The notes beneath the pieces were generated by a model, which saw nothing but the letters and a program-made list of their open reading frames with translations, made no database searches and was not told where the DNA came from. Shown here piece after piece: positions 1 through 8,187 of a stretch of DNA of 64,000 bases (position 1 is its first letter; each line of letters opens with the position of its first letter). The translations under genes and the position numbers were made by a program. This DNA comes from Microbacterium sp. 1.5R. Its GTDB lineage: Bacteria; Actinomycetota; Actinomycetes; Actinomycetales; Microbacteriaceae. Location of the stretch: NCBI RefSeq assembly GCF_001889265.1, contig NZ_CP018151.1, positions 1,922,001-1,986,000 on the forward strand, written 5' to 3'.

Positions 1-1
1 C

Positions 2-247
2 GACATGCAGAACGCCAACATGAGCGATCGGATGGGTGGCGCGTCGTACGCCGGCCTCTTCCTGCGCCGCTTCGTCGGCCGGGTCTCCGACGAGAAGGAC
101 GCCCCGCGCATCCCGTGGGTGCACCTCGACATCGCCGGCTCCGGCGAGCACAACGGCGCACCGTACGGCTTCACCGACAAGGGCCCCACCGGAGCGATGG
201 TCCGGTCGATCATCGCGTTCGCCGAAGCATCCCACAAGGAGGCATGA
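2..247 (+). CDS. pepA: Leucyl aminopeptidase, C-terminal end (partial)
   Basis: This is the last ~81 residues of a gene that starts before the window. The sequence has the M17 peptidase C-terminal signature: an NMSDRMGGAS stretch, then a hydrophobic FLRRFV helix, then WVHLDIAGSG. M17 enzymes are cytosolic di-metal aminopeptidases that remove N-terminal residues from peptides. The metal ligands and active site lie upstream and cannot be checked. Its stop codon is followed at once by lpdA, whose Shine-Dalgarno sequence lies inside the last pepA codons, so the two are probably co-transcribed. Confidence 0.9.
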   Translation, partial: DMQNANMSDRMGGASYAGLFLRRFVGRVSDEKDAPRIPWVHLDIAGSGEHNGAPYGFTDKGPTGAMVRSIIAFAEASHKEA

Positions 248-249
248 CC

Positions 250-1623
250 ATGACCACGCACACCTTCGACATCGTCGTCCTGGGCGGAGGCAGCGGCGGG
301 TACGCCGCTGCTCTGCGTGCGAGCGAGCTCGGCAAGTCCGTCGCGCTCATCGAGAAGGACAAGGTCGGCGGCACCTGCCTGCACCGCGGCTGCATCCCGA
401 CGAAGGCGCTGCTGCACGCGGCCGAGGTCGCCGAGCATGTGCGAGACGCCGCCCACGTCGGCATCTCCGCGACCCTCGACGGAATCGACCCCGCCGGGGT
501 GCGCGCATACCGCGAGGGGATCGTCGCGAAGAAGTACAAGGGCCTCGAGGGCCTGGTGAAGGCCCGCGGCATCACGACCGTCGCCGGCTTCGGTCGCCTG
601 AACGCCGACCGGTCGGTGAGCGTGGGCGACGACGTCTACGTCGGCGCCGATGTCATCCTCGCCACCGGCTCGTACAGCCGGACCCTCCCGGGGCTCGAGA
701 TCGGCGGGCGGATCCTCACCAGCGAACAGGCGCTGTCGCTCGACGTGATCCCCGAGCGCGTGCTCGTGCTCGGCGGCGGCGTGATCGGCGTGGAGTTCGC
801 CAGCGTCTGGCGTTCGTTCGGCACCGAGGTCACCATCATCGAAGCGCTGCCGCACCTGGTGCCCAACGAGGACATCGCGATGAGCAAGGGCCTCGAACGG
901 GCGTTCCGCCGCCGCGGCATCCAGTACTCCCTCGGAATCCGCTACCAGAGCGCCACGCAGGACGACAGCTCGGTGACCGTCACACTGGAGGACGGCAAGG
1001 AGTTCACCGCCGACTACCTTCTCGTGGCGGTCGGACGAGGTCCGGTCACGGCCGACCTCGGCTTCGAAGAGGCCGGCGTGGCTCTCGATCGTGGTTTCGT
1101 CACGGTCGATCAGGACCTGCGCACCGGTGTGCCCGGGCTCTGGGCCGTCGGAGACATCACGCCCGGTCTGCAGCTCGCTCACCGCGGTTTCCAGCAGGGC
1201 ATCGCCGTCGCGGAACGCATCGCCGGTCTCTCCCCCGCGCACGTCCCCGACATCCAGATCCCGAAGGTCACGTACTCGAGCCCCGAGGTCGCCTCGGTCG
1301 GCGTCACGGAGGAGGCTGCCGTCACCGAGCACGGCGCCGACGCTGTCGTGGCGTACGAGTACAACCTCGCCGGCAACGGCAAGAGCGAGATCATCGGCAC
1401 AGCCGGCCTCGTGAAGGTGGTCCGGCTCAAGGACGGGCCCGTCATCGGTGTCCATCTGCTCGGCGACCGAGTGGGCGAGCTCATCACCGAGGGCCAGCTG
1501 GCCGTCGCGTGGGAGGCCCACCCCGAGGACATCGCCCCCCTGATCCATGCGCATCCCACACAGAGCGAGGCGCTCGGTGAAGCCTTCCTCGCGCTCGCCG
1601 GAAAGCCGCTGCACGCCCTCTGA
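250..1623 (+). CDS. lpdA: Dihydrolipoyl dehydrogenase (E3)
   Basis: The 457-residue flavoprotein reoxidises dihydrolipoyl groups of 2-oxoacid dehydrogenase complexes with NAD+. Seen in order: FAD-binding GGGSGG near residue 12, the redox disulfide in GGTCLHRGCIPTKA, a second Rossmann motif GGGVIGVEFASVW for NAD, the FAD motif PGLWAVGD, and a C-terminal dimer interface with HAHPTQSEA carrying the catalytic His-Glu pair. An ATG at 244 overlaps the pepA stop, but AAGGAGG at 236-242 ends only one base before it. The ATG at 250 has normal 7-base spacing and is preferred. It is followed by sucB, its E2 partner. Confidence 0.96.
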   Translation: MTTHTFDIVVLGGGSGGYAAALRASELGKSVALIEKDKVGGTCLHRGCIPTKALLHAAEVAEHVRDAAHVGISATLDGIDPAGVRAYREGIVAKKYKGLEGLVKARGITTVAGFGRLNADRSVSVGDDVYVGADVILATGSYSRTLPGLEIGGRILTSEQALSLDVIPERVLVLGGGVIGVEFASVWRSFGTEVTIIEALPHLVPNEDIAMSKGLERAFRRRGIQYSLGIRYQSATQDDSSVTVTLEDGKEFTADYLLVAVGRGPVTADLGFEEAGVALDRGFVTVDQDLRTGVPGLWAVGDITPGLQLAHRGFQQGIAVAERIAGLSPAHVPDIQIPKVTYSSPEVASVGVTEEAAVTEHGADAVVAYEYNLAGNGKSEIIGTAGLVKVVRLKDGPVIGVHLLGDRVGELITEGQLAVAWEAHPEDIAPLIHAHPTQSEALGEAFLALAGKPLHAL

Positions 1624-1633
1624 ACACCAACCG

Positions 1634-1646
1634 GTGAACAGTTCAC
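1634..1646. promoter_or_regulatory. 13-bp palindrome in the lpdA-sucB gap
   Basis: GTGAAC-A-GTTCAC is a perfect inverted repeat in the 67-bp gap. A TAAGCT hexamer that could be a -10 box follows 2 bases later. This suggests sucB also has its own, possibly repressible, promoter. The binding protein is unknown. Confidence 0.4.
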
Positions 1647-1690
1647 TAAGCTAGACACGCGTCATTTAACTTCCTGAAGGAGACTCAGTC

Positions 1691-3493
1691 ATGAGCACAT
1701 CCGTCGTCCTCCCCCCTCTCGGCGAGAGCGTCACAGAGGGTACCGTCACCCGCTGGCTCAAGCAGGTGGGAGACACCGTTCAGGCGGATGAGGGCCTGCT
1801 CGAGATCTCGACCGACAAGGTCGACACCGAGATCCCCTCGCCCGTCACCGGTGTGATCGAGGAAATCCTCGTCGCCGAGGACGAGACCGTCGAGGTCGGC
1901 GCGCTGCTCGCGCGTATCGGCGACGGCAGCGCCGCTGCTCCTGCCGAGGATGCTCCTGCAGCCGCAGCGCCGGCCGCGGAGGAGGCGCCTCAGGCTGCCG
2001 CGCCGCAGGCCGAGGCCCCCTCGGAGCCCGCTCCTGCTGCCGAAGCCGCGCCCGCTGCCGCGGCTGCTCCGGCCGCTGCCCCCGCAGGCGACGCCACGGA
2101 CATCGTCCTCCCCGAACTCGGCGAGAGTGTGACCGAAGGCACCGTCACCCGCTGGCTCAAGCAGATCGGCGACACCGTCGAGGTCGACGAGGCACTGCTG
2201 GAGATCTCGACCGACAAGGTCGACACCGAGATCCCCTCGCCGGTCGCCGGCGTGCTGCAGGAGATCGTCGCCGCCGAAGACGAGACCGTCGAGGTCGGCG
2301 CTGTGCTTGCTCGTGTCGGTTCTGGAGCAGCTCCCGCCGCCGCACCGGCTGCGGAGGCTCCGGCCGCCGAGGCTCCTGCCGCTCCCACCGAGACTCCCGC
2401 ATCTGCGGCAGAGGCACCTGCTGCTCCCGCGGCAGAAGCCCCCGTGCAGCAGGCTCCGGCAAGCGAGGGTGCGTCCGCACCTGTCGCCCCCGCCCCGGCG
2501 GCAGCGCCGTCCGAGCCCGCGCCCGCGGCGGCATCGGCTCCGGCTCCAGCTCCGGCCGAGCAGAAGCTGTCCCTCCCGACCGAGAGCGACAACCTGTACG
2601 TGACCCCGCTCGTGCGCCGTCTGGCTTCGCAGCAGGGCGTCGACCTGGCCAGTGTCACCGGCACCGGCGTCGGCGGACGCATCCGTAAGGAAGATGTGCT
2701 CAAGGCCGCAGAGAGCGCGTCGGCGGCACCCGCCGCTGCGGCCGCCCCTGCTGCGCCCGCTCCGCTCGAGGTCTCGCCGTTGCGTGGCACCACGCAGCCG
2801 ATGTCGCGCCTGCGCAAGGTTCTGGCCAAGCGCGCCGTCGAGTCGATGCAGCAGACCGCACAGCTCACGACGGTCGTCGAGGTCGATGTGACCGCTCTGG
2901 CGGAGTACCGCGACAGCGTCAAGGCGTCTTTCCTCGAGAAGACGGGCGACAAGCTGTCGTTCCTGCCGTTCTTCGCCCTCGCTGCCGCAGAGGCTCTGCG
3001 TGCCTTCCCGATCGTGAACGCCACGGTCGACGGCGAGCAGATCATCTACCCCGAGTCCGAGAACGTCTCGATCGCCGTGGACACCGAGCGCGGTCTACTC
3101 ACGCCGGTGCTGCGCGACGCCGCGTCGAAGAACATCGCCGAGATCGCGCATGAGATCGCCGACCTCGCGGCACGCACGCGCGACAACAAGCTGAAGCCCG
3201 ACGAGCTCGCCGGCGGCACGTTCACGCTGACCAACACGGGTTCGCGTGGCGCGCTGTTCGACACTCCGGTCGTCTTCCTGCCGCAGTCGGCGATCCTCGG
3301 CACCGGAACGGTCGTCAAGCGCCCCGGTCTCGTCAAGGTCGGCGGCGCAGACGCGATCGCCGTCCGCTCGTACGTGTATCTCGCTCTCTCGTACGACCAC
3401 CGCATCATCGACGGAGCAGACGCCGCTCGCTTCCTCGGTGCTGTGAAGGCCCGCCTCGAGTCGGCGCAGTTCGCCGCTCAGCTCGGAGCCTGA
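1691..3493 (+). CDS. sucB: 2-oxoglutarate dehydrogenase, dihydrolipoyllysine succinyltransferase (E2)
   Basis: This 600-residue E2 acyltransferase has two N-terminal lipoyl domains (about 1-80 and 137-215), each with the lipoylated lysine in EISTDKVDTEIPSP. Long Ala/Pro-rich linkers join them. A peripheral subunit-binding domain follows near 300-335 (VTPLVRRLASQQGVDL, GTGVGGRIRKEDV), then the catalytic domain ending in SYDHRIIDGADAARFL with the active-site His and Asp. Actinobacterial E2 of this type can serve both pyruvate and 2-oxoglutarate dehydrogenases, so substrate assignment is by family. AAGGAGAC lies 7 bases before the ATG. The two lipoyl regions are nearly identical at DNA level. 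Confidence 0.95.
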   Translation: MSTSVVLPPLGESVTEGTVTRWLKQVGDTVQADEGLLEISTDKVDTEIPSPVTGVIEEILVAEDETVEVGALLARIGDGSAAAPAEDAPAAAAPAAEEAPQAAAPQAEAPSEPAPAAEAAPAAAAAPAAAPAGDATDIVLPELGESVTEGTVTRWLKQIGDTVEVDEALLEISTDKVDTEIPSPVAGVLQEIVAAEDETVEVGAVLARVGSGAAPAAAPAAEAPAAEAPAAPTETPASAAEAPAAPAAEAPVQQAPASEGASAPVAPAPAAAPSEPAPAAASAPAPAPAEQKLSLPTESDNLYVTPLVRRLASQQGVDLASVTGTGVGGRIRKEDVLKAAESASAAPAAAAAPAAPAPLEVSPLRGTTQPMSRLRKVLAKRAVESMQQTAQLTTVVEVDVTALAEYRDSVKASFLEKTGDKLSFLPFFALAAAEALRAFPIVNATVDGEQIIYPESENVSIAVDTERGLLTPVLRDAASKNIAEIAHEIADLAARTRDNKLKPDELAGGTFTLTNTGSRGALFDTPVVFLPQSAILGTGTVVKRPGLVKVGGADAIAVRSYVYLALSYDHRIIDGADAARFLGAVKARLESAQFAAQLGA

Positions 3494-3501
3494 CCACCGC
3501 A

Positions 3502-5004
3502 TCATCCTGGCTGGTCCGCGACGTCGTACACGTCGCGGACCAGCCATTTCTCTGCCACCCGGACGAGTACGACCATGCGCTCCCCGGCGGCGGACTCCGC
3601 ACCGTCCTCTTCCCCTCCCGACGCAGGAGCTCGGATCACGGCGACATCCCCGTACTCGTCCACGGGTTCGAGCTGTAGCACTCCCTCACCTCCCGCCAAT
3701 GCGTCCGCGACCCCGATGGACCCCTGAGCGACCGCTTCGGCGCAGACCGCGTCGTCGTTCGCCGCGCAGGTCCTGATCGCGTCGATGAGGTGGTGCGCCG
3801 CCTCGACCGGATCCTCCGGATCGGCTCGCTCGGGCGGTGATCCCTTCGGGGACTCGTCCGGCTTCGGTTCGGGTGCCGTCGGCGTCGCCGCCGGTGACGG
3901 ATCGGCAGACGCAGAGTCGATCTGCTCCGCGTCCCGACCGCTCGTCGGCACCGCCGTGGTACCCCCGTCGCCCGGTTCCCCTGTCGCTCCCCCAGGCCAG
4001 AGGAGTCCGCCGGCGAGCACCGCTACGGCCGCAGCCGCAGCGACGATCGCCCTCCGCCCACGTCGCACGGGGGTTCGGACGCCCCCTGTGGGGGCCTCCA
4101 TCCTCCTGTCGACGCGGGCGGCGCGTGCTCGATCCGCGTCTCTCCGATGCCGGCGCGCGACCACGAGGAGCATCGCACCCCGCCAGAGGTCGAGGCGACG
4201 CAGCAAGGGCGCGACGACGCGAGACGTCACAGCGCGCACGCGGTTGTCCGCCATAGGTCGAGTGGCACGGGTTCTCATCCGACTTCGCTCGTCGGGTCGC
4301 ACGACCGCTGCGCGGATCGCTGCGTCCGCACTTCTCGCCAGCTCAGGCGCATGCACATCGCGTCTCAGCGGTTTCGGCGCCGCGGTGTCGAACAGGTCCG
4401 CCTCCCACCCCTCGAGCTGTCGCATCGGCATCCCCGGCCGTCCTGTGGCAGCGCTCAGCCCTTCCTCGATCGTGACGAGCAGGCGACCGAGTGCGCGGTC
4501 GACGCAGTCCTCGCGAATCCGCGCGACGAGACCCGCCGCTGCCGTCCGTGCCGTCTCGCCTGCGCCGATCACGAAAGTCGGTCGCCCGTCATCCGTGAGC
4601 CACCAGCCACCCGTGTGTTCGTGCTCGTCGGTCCGTCCGAGCTCACCGAGACCTCGCAGGATGCTGGCGACCAGGGTCGTCATCTCCCCGGAGCCGAGCG
4701 CGACGCCGGCTGCCGCGCGACGACCGACGAACGTCGAGACCCTCTCGGTGCACCATGGGAGCAGCGCGTCGTGCCCGTCGGCGCGCCGCACGATGTCGAG
4801 CGGCCCCGCGACGTGGTCGTCACCGGCGTGGTCCCACCCAGCCCACCCGCTGATCGAGGCGGAGTCCACCAGAACGGCCATCGCCGCGCCTCGGGTGACC
4901 AGCGTTCCCGCGTACGGCCCCTCGTCCGCGTCGATCCTCCTGATCGTCCGATGCGCACCGGGCACCAGTACCGCACCGCTCGCCTTCGTTTCCGTCTCCG
5001 CCAT
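3502..5004 (-). CDS. Unknown single-span membrane protein
   Basis: I do not recognise this 500-residue protein. Residues 1-300 are soluble and Arg/Asp-rich. A charged Arg-rich patch precedes one strong transmembrane segment at ~323-340 (AIVAAAAAVAVLAGGLLW). A Pro/Ser/Glu-rich linker and an ~85-residue outer domain with two Cys (RTCAANDDAVCAEA) follow, ending at WLVRDVYDVAD. This layout resembles actinobacterial membrane sensors with a cytoplasmic domain and a short extracellular domain, sometimes linked to degenerate protein kinases. I see no kinase motif, so that is only a thought. It converges with sucB and shares the terminator there. The ATG has only a poor ribosome site. Confidence 0.7.
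   Translation of the reverse strand: MAETETKASGAVLVPGAHRTIRRIDADEGPYAGTLVTRGAAMAVLVDSASISGWAGWDHAGDDHVAGPLDIVRRADGHDALLPWCTERVSTFVGRRAAAGVALGSGEMTTLVASILRGLGELGRTDEHEHTGGWWLTDDGRPTFVIGAGETARTAAAGLVARIREDCVDRALGRLLVTIEEGLSAATGRPGMPMRQLEGWEADLFDTAAPKPLRRDVHAPELARSADAAIRAAVVRPDERSRMRTRATRPMADNRVRAVTSRVVAPLLRRLDLWRGAMLLVVARRHRRDADRARAARVDRRMEAPTGGVRTPVRRGRRAIVAAAAAVAVLAGGLLWPGGATGEPGDGGTTAVPTSGRDAEQIDSASADPSPAATPTAPEPKPDESPKGSPPERADPEDPVEAAHHLIDAIRTCAANDDAVCAEAVAQGSIGVADALAGGEGVLQLEPVDEYGDVAVIRAPASGGEEDGAESAAGERMVVLVRVAEKWLVRDVYDVADQPG
3509..3545 (+). terminator. Rho-independent terminator of sucB inside the convergent gene
   Basis: A perfect 16-bp stem (3509-3524 with 3530-3545) with a 5-base loop is followed on the plus strand by ATTTCT. 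It starts 16 bases after the sucB stop and lies wholly in the last codons of the opposing gene, where it encodes part of the WLVRDVYDVADQ tail. Confidence 0.85.
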
Positions 5005-5165
5005 TCCCCCATGTCATCGCATCGCACGGCGCTCCCGCACAGACATCGCTTGATGTGCACGCATGCGCAGGAATCGGCCGCGTGTGCAGGAGAAGACGAG
5101 GCGCCCGAATCCGCCCGACGCGAACGACGCCATCAGCGCACCCCGGAGTCGGTATTCTTATGCAC

Positions 5166-5876
5166 ATGGCAAACCGCACGTCCGCGCCCGAGAAGCGTCC
5201 GGGATTCTTCTCCCAGATCAAGTCCCTCTTCAAGTTCACGAGGGAGATCTACCCCTGGCTGCCCTGGGCCCAGATCGCGCTGCTGGTCATCGGTGTCCTC
5301 ATCGGCCTCATCGTGGGCTACCTGATCCCGCCGTTCCAGGTCTGGACTCTCATCCTCTGGGGCATCTCCGGTCTGATGCTCGGTCTGCTCGGCGCGATGT
5401 TCCTGATGACGCGCCTGTCGACTTCTGCGATGTACCAGAAGATCGACGGTATGCCCGGCGCCACGGGCCACGTGCTGAGCACGAGCCTCGGACGCAACTG
5501 GCAGGGATCCGAGACGCCGGTCGGCATCAACCCGAAGACGCAGGATGCCGTCTACCGCACCGTGGGTCGCGGCGGCGTCGTGGTCGTCGGAGAGGGCTCC
5601 CGCGGCCGCCTCACCCGACTGGTCAACGATGAGCGCAGCAAGGCAGCCCGTGTGGCCCACGGCGTGCCGGTCACGGTGCTCTACGTCGGCCACGGCGACG
5701 ACGACGTCGCGATCGCCGATCTCGCAAAGACCATCAAGAAGCTTCCGAAGGTCATCGACAAGGCCACCATGGGTGCCGTCATCCGACGCATCGAATCCGT
5801 GTCGCAATCGATCTCGTCGCTGCCGATCCCGAAGGGCATCGACCCCACCAAGGTCAGGGCGCAGCGTCCGCGTTGA
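5166..5876 (+). CDS. DUF4191 family membrane protein
   Basis: The 236-residue protein has a basic N-terminus (KRPGFFSQIKSLFKFTREIYPWLP), then two adjacent transmembrane helices at about 30-80 (IALLVIGVLIGLIVGYLI and LILWGISGLMLGLLGAMFL), then a soluble cytoplasmic domain. This matches actinobacterial DUF4191, usually found near lipoate and glutamine synthetase genes as here; its role is unknown. Two in-frame ATGs exist (5160, 5166). TATTCT at 5153-5158 sits 7 bases before the second, which fits a leaderless transcript starting at 5166. A GGAG at 5145-5148 could instead serve 5160. Confidence 0.88.
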   Translation: MANRTSAPEKRPGFFSQIKSLFKFTREIYPWLPWAQIALLVIGVLIGLIVGYLIPPFQVWTLILWGISGLMLGLLGAMFLMTRLSTSAMYQKIDGMPGATGHVLSTSLGRNWQGSETPVGINPKTQDAVYRTVGRGGVVVVGEGSRGRLTRLVNDERSKAARVAHGVPVTVLYVGHGDDDVAIADLAKTIKKLPKVIDKATMGAVIRRIESVSQSISSLPIPKGIDPTKVRAQRPR

Positions 5877-5895
5877 GCTGACCCCCGCACACGCA

Positions 5896-5935
5896 GAAGC
5901 GCGGCCGCACCTCATCGCGAGGACGGCCGCGCTTC
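5896..5935. terminator. Bidirectional terminator between DUF4191 gene and rimK-like gene
   Basis: GAAGCGCGGCCG (5896-5907) pairs perfectly with 5924-5935 around a 16-base loop. It lies between two convergent stop codons (5876 and 5941), so it can serve both genes. Confidence 0.75.
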
Positions 5936-5940
5936 GTCGT

Positions 5941-7128
5941 TCACTCCGACAGCGGCTGACGCGGAAGGCGACGGACCTTTGCGCGGCGACGGCGACGTTC
6001 CGGAACCATCGACCGCATCTCGTCGAGCTTGCCGAAGCAGAAGAGCCGATCCTCGGCCTCGAGGACGACGTGCTTGCGCGGGTTCGGGATGACGGAGACG
6101 CCGCGGTGCAGCGTGAGCACGGTGATGTCGCGCTCCCACAGTCCGGCTTCGCCGAGTGTCTTGCCGACGAGGTCGACAGCTCCGTGCACCATGAGCTCGG
6201 CGACCCCGTATCCCGTGGAGACGGTCAGGCGCTGACGCACATCGATCTCGGGGAATGCGACCTGGCCGGCGATGTAGTCGATGATGGCGCCTGCGACGTC
6301 GAGCTTCGTGGCCGTCTCGATGCCCTGCAGGCCAGGCGACGAGTTGACCTCCATGACGAGCGGGCCGTCGTCGCCTTCGAGCATGTCGACTCCGGCGACG
6401 CGGAGCCCCATGATCTGGGCTGAGCGCACGGCTGCGCGCTCGTAGATCGGATCGAGCTCGACGGCTTCCACCGAGCCTCCACGGTGGACGTTCGAGCGGA
6501 ACTCGTCACCCGCCGCCGATCGCCGCATCGCGGCGACCACGCGGTCGCCCACGACGAGAGCGCGGATGTCGCGCCCGCGGCTCTCGGAGATGAACTTCTG
6601 GATCAGCACGTTCTGCTTGGTCGAGTGCAGCGTCTCGATGATGGCCTCGGCCACCTTCACCTGCGGCGCGAGGATCACACCGATCCCCTGCGTGCCCTCG
6701 AGGAGCTTGATGACGACAGGAGCACCCCCGACGCGTTCGATCGCCGGACGGACGTCCGCACGGTTGCGGACGAAGGCCGTGGGAGGCATCGCGATGTTGT
6801 GGCGCGAGAGGATCTGATTCGCGCGGAGCTTGTCCCGCGCGCTCGAGATCCCGTTCGCCGTGTTCGGCGTGTAGACGTCCATCTGCTCGAACTGGCGCAC
6901 GACGGCGGTGCCGAAGTAGGTGATCGAGTTGCCGATGCGAGGCAGGATCGCGTCGTAGTCGCTGAGCTGACGGCCCCGGTAGTGCAGGTCCGGCTCGTCT
7001 GCGGTGAGGTCGATCGCGAATCGCAGCGTGTTGAGCACCTTGACGTTGTGACCTCGCTGGAGCGCAGCGGCGCGCAGCCTTTGGGTGGAGTACGCCTGCG
7101 GCGCGCGGGAGAGCACTGCGATCTTCAC
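5941..7128 (-). CDS. rimK: RimK-like ATP-grasp glutamate ligase with C-terminal TrkA-C-like domain
   Basis: The 395-residue protein belongs to the RimK group, which ligates amino acids (typically Glu) to a protein or peptide C-terminus using ATP. Residues ~1-95 form the N-terminal domain. The ATP-grasp core follows with VVIKLLEGTQGIGV, IQKFISESRGRDIRALVVG, and the metal-binding LVMEVNSSPGLQGIE. RimK normally ends near residue 300; here ~95 more residues (AELMVHGAVDLVGKTL...VIPNPRKHVVLEAEDRLFCFG) look like the RCK/TrkA-C fold. The GTG start at 7128 has AGGAAA upstream and avoids overlap with the divergent gene; an ATG at 7176 would overlap it. The natural substrate is unknown. Confidence 0.88.
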   Translation of the reverse strand: MKIAVLSRAPQAYSTQRLRAAALQRGHNVKVLNTLRFAIDLTADEPDLHYRGRQLSDYDAILPRIGNSITYFGTAVVRQFEQMDVYTPNTANGISSARDKLRANQILSRHNIAMPPTAFVRNRADVRPAIERVGGAPVVIKLLEGTQGIGVILAPQVKVAEAIIETLHSTKQNVLIQKFISESRGRDIRALVVGDRVVAAMRRSAAGDEFRSNVHRGGSVEAVELDPIYERAAVRSAQIMGLRVAGVDMLEGDDGPLVMEVNSSPGLQGIETATKLDVAGAIIDYIAGQVAFPEIDVRQRLTVSTGYGVAELMVHGAVDLVGKTLGEAGLWERDITVLTLHRGVSVIPNPRKHVVLEAEDRLFCFGKLDEMRSMVPERRRRRAKVRRLPRQPLSE

Positions 7129-7154
7129 GGGGGATTTCCTGCCAGGATGGTCGG

Positions 7155-7634
7155 GTGAGTAAGTCATCCCATTCAAACACCCTTATCGGGTGGCGAGAAT
7201 GGGTGAGCCTGCCTGATCTCGGAGTCGACTGGCTCAAAGCCAAGATCGACACGGGCGCGCGCACCTCTTCGCTGCACGCATTCCAGATCCAGGAGTTCGA
7301 GCGCGACGGCGTGTCGTGGGTTCGGTTCCGTGTGAAGCCCTGGCAGGACAGCCAGGAGGATGCCGTCATCGTCGAGTCCCCTGTGCATGATCGCCGCGCC
7401 GTGCGCAGCTCATCGGGCCATGCCCAGGAGCGACTCGTCGTCGAGATGCTGATCCGTCTGCATGATCGGGAGGTGCTCGCGGAGGTCACGCTGAGCAACC
7501 GGGACGAGATGGGTTTCCGCATGCTCATCGGTCGCGAGGCGCTGCGACAGGGTTATATCGTCGACCCTGCCCGTTCGTTCCTCGGCGGTCGCGCTCCGCG
7601 CGAGGCCAGACGCCGCAATCGCGGCAAGGAGTGA
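7155..7634 (+). CDS. RimK-associated ATP-dependent zinc protease (retropepsin-like)
   Basis: The 159-residue protein belongs to the family next to RimK genes (RimB/PF05618 type), a pepsin-like fold with the signature KIDTGARTSSLHA near residue 31, where Asp is the catalytic-type residue. Later motifs are VRSSSGHAQERLVV and the family end motif MLIGREAL. Proteins of this group are thought to act on RimK-modified substrates. It is divergent from the rimK-like gene with only 26 bp between start codons, which supports a shared function and promoter. GTG start with AGGA 7 bases upstream. Confidence 0.88.
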   Translation: MSKSSHSNTLIGWREWVSLPDLGVDWLKAKIDTGARTSSLHAFQIQEFERDGVSWVRFRVKPWQDSQEDAVIVESPVHDRRAVRSSSGHAQERLVVEMLIRLHDREVLAEVTLSNRDEMGFRMLIGREALRQGYIVDPARSFLGGRAPREARRRNRGKE

Positions 7635-7640
7635 GCCCGA

Positions 7641-8069
7641 TCAGGCGCGGATGAGCACGAGTCCCGTCACCTTGTCGTGGATTCCTCGCTGATCGGCGTC
7701 CCAGATGACCGCCGGGATCACGACGATGATCAGCAGGGTGCGGACGATCGGACGCCAGATCCCCACCCAGCCGCCGCCCAGACGTACCACGCGCATGCCG
7801 AGGATACGGTGCCCGGGGCTTCCGCCGGCCGTCGGGATGAAGAGGATCTGCAGCAGGGCGAAGACCGCCATCGGCGCGAACATGGTGAGGCCGGCCTCGG
7901 CGGGCAGTGCGAACTGGTCGTAGCCGAGGAACCCGGTGGCGATGATCGTCGCAGCCACATAGTCGATGAGAAGGGCCCCGATTCGCCGTCCAGGGCGGGC
8001 GATGCTGCCCGTCCCCGTCTGCGGCATTCCGAGTCGTTCTCCGGGGTACGTGTTCACAGCGTCCGTCAC
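7641..8069 (-). CDS. RDD family membrane protein
   Basis: The 142-residue protein has the RDD signature in R-P-G-R-R-IGALLIDYV, with Arg and Asp in the first transmembrane segment. Three predicted helices are at ~28-48, 58-80 and 108-125, and the C-terminus ends DADQRGIHDKVTGL, typical of the family. RDD proteins are small integral membrane proteins, some with ion-exchange activity; function here is unassigned. The GTG start is preceded by TAGGCT and six bases, so a leaderless mRNA is likely. It is divergent from glnA and flanks the GlnR-type site, so it could be co-controlled. Confidence 0.88.
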   Translation of the reverse strand: MTDAVNTYPGERLGMPQTGTGSIARPGRRIGALLIDYVAATIIATGFLGYDQFALPAEAGLTMFAPMAVFALLQILFIPTAGGSPGHRILGMRVVRLGGGWVGIWRPIVRTLLIIVVIPAVIWDADQRGIHDKVTGLVLIRA

Positions 8070-8088
8070 GTATCCAGCCTACCGGCGC

Positions 8089-8137
8089 GTAACATGCTCG
8101 AAACAAAGCGGATACCGTGGGGTAACGCCCCGCACGT
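8089..8137 (+). promoter_or_regulatory. GlnR-type operator upstream of glnA
   Basis: Five-base elements repeat every 11 bases: GTAAC (8089), GAAAC (8100), GATAC (8111), GTAAC (8122), CACGT (8133). The first pair is an exact match to the actinobacterial GlnR half-site layout GTNAC-N6-GAAAC, and the second pair is a weaker copy. GlnR is an OmpR-family nitrogen regulator. The array ends ~50 bases before the glnA ATG, in the RDD/glnA intergenic region. Confidence 0.75.
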
Positions 8138-8187
8138 ACTGTGCACAATGGCCGTGAAGCCATCGATCCGCAATCCAGGAGTCGTAC

